Source: Puniceibacterium confluentis (lineage in GTDB: Bacteria > Pseudomonadota > Alphaproteobacteria > Rhodobacterales > Rhodobacteraceae). Taken from it: a stretch of 64,000 nt of DNA. The translations under genes and the position numbers were made by a program. The stretch's first letter is position 1. Each line of letters begins with the position of its first letter. The DNA lies in assembly GCF_007923445.1 (NCBI RefSeq), contig NZ_VOJI01000002.1, positions 124,001 to 188,000 of the forward strand, written 5' to 3'. Below are positions 59,868-64,000 of the stretch, one piece after another. The notes beneath the pieces are model-generated. The model worked only from the letters and a program-made list of their open reading frames with translations. It had not been told where the DNA came from and made no database searches.

Positions 59868-60781
59868 CGCGCCACCGGCGCGCGTTTGCTGAGGCCAAGC
59901 TTGGCGCGCACCTGTTGCGGCGTCATGAGTCGGGCCCCCATGCGTTCGACGATGCCGGCCGCGCGCTCGACCAGCTGCGCATTGGTGGCAAGGTCGCCCT
60001 TGCCAAGCCAGAGATTGTCCTCGAGCCCGACGCGGACATGTCCCCCGGCCAGAACCGTCGCGGCGGCATAGGCCATCTGGTGACGCCCAAGGCCAAAGGC
60101 GGAAAAGGTCCAGTCCGGCGGCACGTTGCTCACCATCGCCATGAATGTAGAGAGGTCATCCGGCGCGCCCCAGGGCACGCCCATGCACAGCTGCACCAGT
60201 GCCGGACTGTCGAGGACGCCTTCGTTCACCAATTGTTTTGCGAACCACAGGTGGCCGGTGTCAAAGGCTTCGATTTCGGGTTTCACCCCAAGGTCGGTCA
60301 TCATCCGCCCCATGGCGCGCAGCATCCCCGGGGTGTTGGTCATCACATAATCCGCTTCGGCAAAGTTCATCGTGCCACAGTCCAGCGTGCAGATCTCGGG
60401 CAGGCACTCGGCGATATGCGCGACACGTTCGGATGCGCCCACCATATCGGTGCCCGCACCGCTGAGCGGCAGCGGCGATTCGACCGGACCAAAGGTGATG
60501 TCACCGCCCATGCCGGCCGTCAGGTTCAGAACCACATCGGTACCGCTGTCGCGGATGCGCTCTGTCACCTCGCGGTACAGATCCAGATGACGCGCGGGCG
60601 CGCCGGTGTCGGGATCGCGCACATGGCAGTGCACGATGGCGGCCCCGGCCTTTGCAGCCTCGATCGCGCTGTCGGCGATCTGCTGTGGCGAGCGCGGCAC
60701 ATGCGGGCTTCGGTCCTGGGTGGCACCCGAGCCGGTCACGGCGCAGGTGATGAAAACCTCTTGGCTCATGTTCAGCGGCAT
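59864..60781 (-). CDS. BKACE family beta-keto acid cleavage enzyme, dehydrocarnitine-acetyl-CoA type
   Basis: A 305-residue member of the DUF849/BKACE family (first characterised as 3-keto-5-aminohexanoate cleavage enzyme). Zinc ligands His51 and His53 (IVHCHVRDPDTG) and LDCGTMNFAEADYVMTNTPG are typical. Here it probably cleaves 3-dehydrocarnitine with acetyl-CoA into acetoacetate and betainyl-CoA, which the adjacent LcdH fusion hydrolyses. AGGAGGGTCCG precedes the ATG. First gene of the operon, facing the AraC-type regulator. Confidence 0.9.
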   Translation of the reverse strand: MPLNMSQEVFITCAVTGSGATQDRSPHVPRSPQQIADSAIEAAKAGAAIVHCHVRDPDTGAPARHLDLYREVTERIRDSGTDVVLNLTAGMGGDITFGPVESPLPLSGAGTDMVGASERVAHIAECLPEICTLDCGTMNFAEADYVMTNTPGMLRAMGRMMTDLGVKPEIEAFDTGHLWFAKQLVNEGVLDSPALVQLCMGVPWGAPDDLSTFMAMVSNVPPDWTFSAFGLGRHQMAYAAATVLAGGHVRVGLEDNLWLGKGDLATNAQLVERAAGIVERMGARLMTPQQVRAKLGLSKRAPVAR

Positions 60782-60792
60782 CGGACCCTCCT

Positions 60793-60808
60793 GTTGACAG
60801 CTTTCAAC
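60793..60808. promoter_or_regulatory. Candidate operator between BKACE and the GlxA/CdhR-type regulator
   Basis: GTTGACAGCTTTCAAC is an inverted repeat (arms GTTGA and TCAAC around 6 bp) in the 72-bp divergent gap, 12 bp from the BKACE start. It could be bound by the adjacent regulator. Prediction only. Confidence 0.35.
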
Positions 60809-60853
60809 CTTGCCGCTGGCGCCGCGCCGCACCATGCGGTAAATGCCATTCTC

Positions 60854-61792
60854 ATGCAGAAATCGACAGAAACCCCGATCACCATCACCTTTCTGCTGTT
60901 CGAGCGGTTTTCCAATCTTTGTCTGGCCAACTGTCTCGAGCCGATGCGCGCCGCGAACGGGTTCTTGCCGCGACCTGCCTACCGCTGGCGCTTTGCGACC
61001 ATGGATGGCGGCCCGGTGCGCACCAGTTCGGATCTGCCGGTCCTGCCCGATGGGGCGCTGGCGGGGTCCGGGGCAACCGACCGGCTGTTTGTACTGGCGA
61101 GTTATGACCACCTGCGCCACGACACGGCGGAAACGCGCCGTGCCCTGGCGCGGGCCGGGCAGCGCGCCGGAGAGGTGGTGGGACTGGATGCCGGGGCCTG
61201 GCTGATGGCGGGGGCCGGACTTCTGCGCGACCGGCGCGCAACGATTCACTGGGACCTTTCCGAAGCGTTTGCCGAGCGTTTCCTCGACATCACGGTCGAA
61301 CAGGTGCCGCATCTGCGCGACGGCGACCGGGTGACCTGCGCCGGGGCGATGGCGGCATTCGACCTGACCCGCGCGATGATCCGGACGGATCTGGGACAGG
61401 CCATCGCGCTGGATGTGGATGGTCTGTTCCTGAGCGAGCGGCCCGCGCCACAGGCGGCGGCCGTGCGCGGCGATCCCCTGGTCACGCGGGCGACAGCCTT
61501 GATGCGCAAACACCTTGAAGCGCCGCTGGCCCTGGACGCGTTGGCGCGGGCGCTTGGCACGTCGTCGCGGACCTTGACGCGACGCTGTCAGGGGGCGCTG
61601 AACCTGACGCCGGGCGCGCTCTACCGGCATTTGCGGCTGTCTGCGGCCCGTCAACTGGTGGAATCCTCGACCCTGCCGGTGTCGGAAATTGCACTGCGCT
61701 GCGGTTATGACGATCCCTCGGCCCTGACCCGTGCCTTCCGGACCAGATTTGGCCGGTCGCCGCAACAGATGCGCCAGGCACTGCCGGGCTGA
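60854..61792 (+). CDS. cdhR: GlxA/CdhR-type AraC-family transcriptional regulator
   Basis: A 312-residue regulator with an N-terminal DJ-1/PfpI-like domain (ITFLLFERFSNLCLANCLEP to VGLDAGAWLMAGAGLLRDRR) and a C-terminal AraC double helix-turn-helix (ALGTSSRTLTRRCQGALNL, VSEIALRCGYDDPSALTRAF). The layout matches CdhR, the carnitine-responsive activator of Pseudomonas, and its divergent position next to BKACE/lcdH fits. The ATG at 60854 is the first Met before the domain; the open frame further upstream overlaps the regulator's promoter. Confidence 0.88.
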   Translation: MQKSTETPITITFLLFERFSNLCLANCLEPMRAANGFLPRPAYRWRFATMDGGPVRTSSDLPVLPDGALAGSGATDRLFVLASYDHLRHDTAETRRALARAGQRAGEVVGLDAGAWLMAGAGLLRDRRATIHWDLSEAFAERFLDITVEQVPHLRDGDRVTCAGAMAAFDLTRAMIRTDLGQAIALDVDGLFLSERPAPQAAAVRGDPLVTRATALMRKHLEAPLALDALARALGTSSRTLTRRCQGALNLTPGALYRHLRLSAARQLVESSTLPVSEIALRCGYDDPSALTRAFRTRFGRSPQQMRQALPG

Positions 61793-61904
61793 CCCGGACG
61801 GCTGTTCATTGCAAAGCTGCAATCCCGGGCCAGTTTTGCCGCAATCCTCTGCCAGCGTGACGACGTGCCGTTTCGGCACAACAACGGCAGGAAAGAGCCA
61901 AGCC

Positions 61905-62225
61905 ATGCACCATTATGCAGGTGTCACCCAGGGCCGGACCGATGTCTCCAGGCATGACCGGCTGTTCTCTCTGATGGCGCAGACCCAGGTACAGGGGCAC
62001 ATCCTGCGAGAGGCAGAAGAGTATCGCGTTGTCTCGCCCGCATTTGCCCGGCTGCTCCAGACCCGCGCCCTGGACTCGCTGCGTCCCTATTCCGACGCGG
62101 CATCCTCCCTGGCGGCGACGCCGCGAAACCCGGTCGCCACGACAAACTTTTCCGAACTGTCCGCACGCGAGGCCGGCGGCTTCACGTTGGCGACCTTGGC
62201 AAAGCGCTGCTTGAGGATCTTCTGA
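61905..62225 (+). CDS. Doubtful small hypothetical protein
   Basis: A 106-residue frame starting [20 protein letters not shown] after GGAAAGAGCCAAGCC, a fair ribosome site. The first 65 residues look protein-like ([20 protein letters not shown]), but the last 45 are antisense to the 3' end of rlmE and look like its shadow. A real gene here would overlap rlmE by 139 bp. No family recognised; a decayed or truncated gene is also possible. An inverted repeat GTGCCG-TTT-CGGCAC lies upstream at 61865-61879. Confidence 0.35.
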   Translation: MHHYAGVTQGRTDVSRHDRLFSLMAQTQVQGHILREAEEYRVVSPAFARLLQTRALDSLRPYSDAASSLAATPRNPVATTNFSELSAREAGGFTLATLAKRCLRIF

Positions 62226-62833
62226 AGCTCACCCTCGGCGCCGCCGGCCAGCACCTTGGCGGCAAAGGTGCCGCCCTCTTCCAAGACATCAAAGGCAAAA
62301 TAGGCCGCCGCCTCGCAAAGCGAGATGATGCGCAAATGGTCGGTCTGCTTGTGTCCGGACGAGGACGCCGCCATGTCCGACATCACCACGTCGGCCTTGC
62401 CGCCCAGCCACGCCTTGACCTGTTCGTCGGCGCCTTCCGCCAGGAAATCCAGCACATGCAGGTCGGCACCGGGGATCTGGTCGACCTCTTGCAGGTCGAT
62501 GCCCAGAACCGTGCCAACCGCCTTGCCGCTTTTCTCGCCCAACGCGTTGACCCGCTTGACCGCGACCTGACACCAGCCCCCCGGCGCGCATCCCAGATCG
62601 ACCACCCGGGCACCCGGCACCAGAAAGCGGAACTTTTCATCCAGCTCCAGTATCTTGAAGGCGGCGCGGCCGCGATAGCCTTCGGCCTGGGCGCGCTTTA
62701 CATAGGGGTCGTTCAACTGCCGCTGCAGCCACCGGGTCGAGCTGAGCGTGCGGCCGCGCGCGGTCTTGACCTTGACCTTCAATTCGCGCTGTCCGCGCCC
62801 TGAGGTGTTCTTTCCCGTGGGGTCTTTTGCCAT
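62087..62833 (-). CDS. rlmE: 23S rRNA (uridine-2'-O)-methyltransferase RlmE/FtsJ
   Basis: Methylates U2552 in the A-loop of 23S rRNA. The 248 residues have a basic N-terminus, [20 protein letters not shown], the SAM motif [11 protein letters not shown], and the K-D-K-E tetrad: Lys in RAAFKILEL, Asp in VVMSDMAAS, Lys in [12 protein letters not shown] and a C-terminal Glu. The frame runs upstream, but the ATG at 62833 begins the family sequence. Stands alone as a housekeeping gene. Confidence 0.94.
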   Translation of the reverse strand: MAKDPTGKNTSGRGQRELKVKVKTARGRTLSSTRWLQRQLNDPYVKRAQAEGYRGRAAFKILELDEKFRFLVPGARVVDLGCAPGGWCQVAVKRVNALGEKSGKAVGTVLGIDLQEVDQIPGADLHVLDFLAEGADEQVKAWLGGKADVVMSDMAASSSGHKQTDHLRIISLCEAAAYFAFDVLEEGGTFAAKVLAGGAEGELQKILKQRFAKVANVKPPASRADSSEKFVVATGFRGVAAREDAASE

Positions 62834-62885
62834 CTGTCCGATCCGTTCTGTCGCAGCCAGACATAGGCCGCGGCGGCGGGCGGCG

Positions 62886-63551
62886 CTAGGGGTCGTCGGC
62901 CCGCCACGGCCCCGGAAGGGGAAAAAAGCTGCAGAAATGCGCCAGAAGCGCCCGATCCCCCACGACGGCCAGGCCGGGCACCTCTGAGGGTGCGACACCG
63001 CCATAGACTGCCTGCGCCAGCGCCGTGGGATCGTCGGCGGTGAGGTGCAGGTCGGCATCGTCCGCGTCACCGGCCGTGACGGTCAGCCTGGCGTTCTCGA
63101 TCCGGGCGACATGCGGGCGGCCGCCAAGGTTCAGTTGCAGGGTCATCTCGATCCCCCGGGCGCGGTCGGGCGCGAACATCGTCTCGAATGACATCAGCAC
63201 CGAAGCCGCGCTCATCGGTTTGCCCGGCACAAGGCCGGGAGAGCGTGCGGCCCAGCGTCCTAGCTGCATGATCAGCGGCTTCAGTTCCGCCCCCCAGCCG
63301 GTCAGGGCATAGACCGTGACCGAGGCGGGCGGCGGCAGGCTGCGGCGGCACAGAACCTGCGCGGCTTCCAGCTCGGACAGGCGGGTGGTCAGGGTGTTGG
63401 AGCTGACTCCCGGCAGCGCTGCCTTGAGATCAGAGAATCGCAATGGCCCCGGCACCAGTTCCCGCACGATCAGAAGCGCCCAGCGTTCACCGATGATTTC
63501 CAGAGCGTGGGCCGTCGCACAGCCGTCGTCATAAGGTTTTTTGCGTGCCAT
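62886..63551 (-). CDS. HxlR-family winged-helix regulator with C-terminal extension
   Basis: A 221-residue regulator. The HxlR domain spans residues 1-105 ([40 protein letters not shown]). The C-terminal about 100 residues ([37 protein letters not shown]) resemble an SCP2-like lipid-binding fold, which could sense a hydrophobic ligand or mediate dimerisation. Divergent from the DUF1428 gene, which is probably its target. Confidence 0.85.
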   Translation of the reverse strand: MARKKPYDDGCATAHALEIIGERWALLIVRELVPGPLRFSDLKAALPGVSSNTLTTRLSELEAAQVLCRRSLPPPASVTVYALTGWGAELKPLIMQLGRWAARSPGLVPGKPMSAASVLMSFETMFAPDRARGIEMTLQLNLGGRPHVARIENARLTVTAGDADDADLHLTADDPTALAQAVYGGVAPSEVPGLAVVGDRALLAHFCSFFPLPGPWRADDP

Positions 63552-63593
63552 TCCGCCTGCTTGGTTTCCGGGTGAAATCTTTTAGTTGCTTTT

Positions 63594-63622
63594 TTGAACC
63601 GCAAGGATGTTAATTTGAACAT
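63594..63622. promoter_or_regulatory. Candidate HxlR operator before the DUF1428 gene
   Basis: TTGAAC occurs twice with 21-bp spacing (63594-63599 and 63615-63620), and ATGTT-N6-AACAT (63607-63611, 63618-63622) forms an inverted repeat in the same 93-bp divergent gap. Symmetry is seen; binding by the HxlR protein is inferred. Confidence 0.35.
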
Positions 63623-63644
63623 AGCATCCATCAGGGAGGTTCCA

Positions 63645-63992
63645 ATGGCCTATTTTGACATTTTTCTCGCCCCGGTTGCGAACAGCAAGCGCGCGGATTA
63701 TCAGGCGTTTCTCGAAAAGACCCACAAGCAGTTTCTGGGATACGGCGCGCTTGAGGTGGCGGATCTGTGGGGTGACGATGTGCCGGACGGCAAGGTCACG
63801 TCGCTGCCGATGGCGGTAAAGCTTGCCGACGGCGAAAGCGTGGCGGCCGGATACGTGACCTGGCCATCGAAAGAGGTCCGCGATGCCGGCTGGGCCAAGT
63901 TGATGGCCGAAGAGCCGGGCGGTGCGCTGCCGTTTGACGGCAAGCGCATGACATTCGGCGGTTTTTCCGAAATGCTGATCTCGCGCGCCTGA
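63645..63992 (+). CDS. DUF1428 family protein
   Basis: A 115-residue protein of the DUF1428 (dimeric alpha-beta barrel) family: MAYFDIFLAPVANSKRADYQ, ADLWGDDVPDGKVTSLPMAV, YVTWPSKEVRDAGWAKLM and terminal GKRMTFGGFSEMLI. The ATG at 63645 follows GGGAGGTTCC. Function is not established; it may be a small oxidoreductase-like or stress-related protein under the divergent HxlR regulator. Confidence 0.88.
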   Translation: MAYFDIFLAPVANSKRADYQAFLEKTHKQFLGYGALEVADLWGDDVPDGKVTSLPMAVKLADGESVAAGYVTWPSKEVRDAGWAKLMAEEPGGALPFDGKRMTFGGFSEMLISRA

Positions 63993-64000
63993 GTCGGGGG

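Noticed and set aside
59804-60853. Upstream extension of the GlxA/CdhR regulator frame
   Set aside because: It is antisense to BKACE and the lipoprotein gene; the DJ-1-like domain begins right after the ATG at 60854.
1-64000. Mobile elements, CRISPR arrays, tRNA or rRNA genes
   Set aside because: No transposase or integrase motifs, no regularly spaced repeats, and no tRNA- or rRNA-like sequence was recognised on either strand; operon borders show no terminal inverted repeats.

Overview
The window is GC-rich, densely packed alphaproteobacterial DNA. High third-position GC, operons joined by ATGA, GTGA or TGATG overlaps, and the gene content (TRAP and Liv transporters, BKACE, carnitine 3-dehydrogenase fused to a thioesterase, bacterial-type FNR, tandem DUF1185 genes) point to a marine Rhodobacterales (Roseobacter-group) bacterium. 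This assignment rests on gene content only. I saw no rRNA, tRNA, CRISPR array, insertion sequence or phage gene. The window is a string of catabolic operons, each with its own regulator and most with a transporter.

Region 1 (1-13.2 kb): galactoside use by the oxidative De Ley-Doudoroff route. One minus-strand operon encodes a sugar ABC transporter (binding protein, two permeases), alpha-galactosidase GH36, an IlvD/Edd-type dehydratase, an SDR, 2-dehydro-3-deoxygalactonokinase, KDPGal aldolase, an SMP-30 lactonase and a GH42 beta-galactosidase cut by the window edge. The divergent strand carries an IclR regulator and the transporter ATPase. Region 2 (13.4-20.1 kb): a three-gene predicted peptide-ligation/transglutaminase cluster (transglutaminase; circularly permuted ATP-grasp fused to alpha-E; transglutaminase fused to DUF2126).

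Region 3 (20.3-33.6 kb): a TRAP transporter, an IclR regulator and an eight-gene CoA-dependent beta-oxidation set, all on the minus strand, for an unidentified carboxylic acid. A small periplasmic cytochrome c follows on the plus strand.

Region 4 (34.3-50.3 kb) is the most interesting part. It holds a Liv-type ABC transporter with fused LivH-LivM permease, a Rieske oxygenase, a MarR regulator, and an operon encoding a molybdenum hydroxylase (FAD subunit plus fused Fe-S/Mo subunit), a 6-hydroxynicotinate reductase homologue, a UPF0280 protein and two DUF1185 paralogues. A ferredoxin-NADP reductase and an enamidase homologue are transcribed divergently next to it. Together these match the first three steps of the reductive nicotinate pathway known from Eubacterium barkeri (hydroxylation, ferredoxin-dependent ring reduction, ring opening), here in a probable aerobe. 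The three promoter regions share an 18-bp imperfect palindrome, TTGTTNG-N4-CNNAYAA, which suggests one MarR-controlled regulon.

Region 5 (50.4-53.1 kb): TatD nuclease, metallo-beta-lactamase hydrolase and an AEC permease. Region 6 (53.1-61.8 kb): a carnitine/gamma-butyrobetaine operon (enoyl-CoA hydratase, NDP-forming CoA ligase, acyl-CoA dehydrogenase, carnitine 3-dehydrogenase-thioesterase, SDR, lipocalin-like lipoprotein, BKACE) with a divergent GlxA/CdhR-type regulator; the predicted end products are glycine betaine and acetoacetate. Region 7 (61.9-64 kb): a doubtful small ORF, RlmE, an HxlR regulator and a divergent DUF1428 protein.
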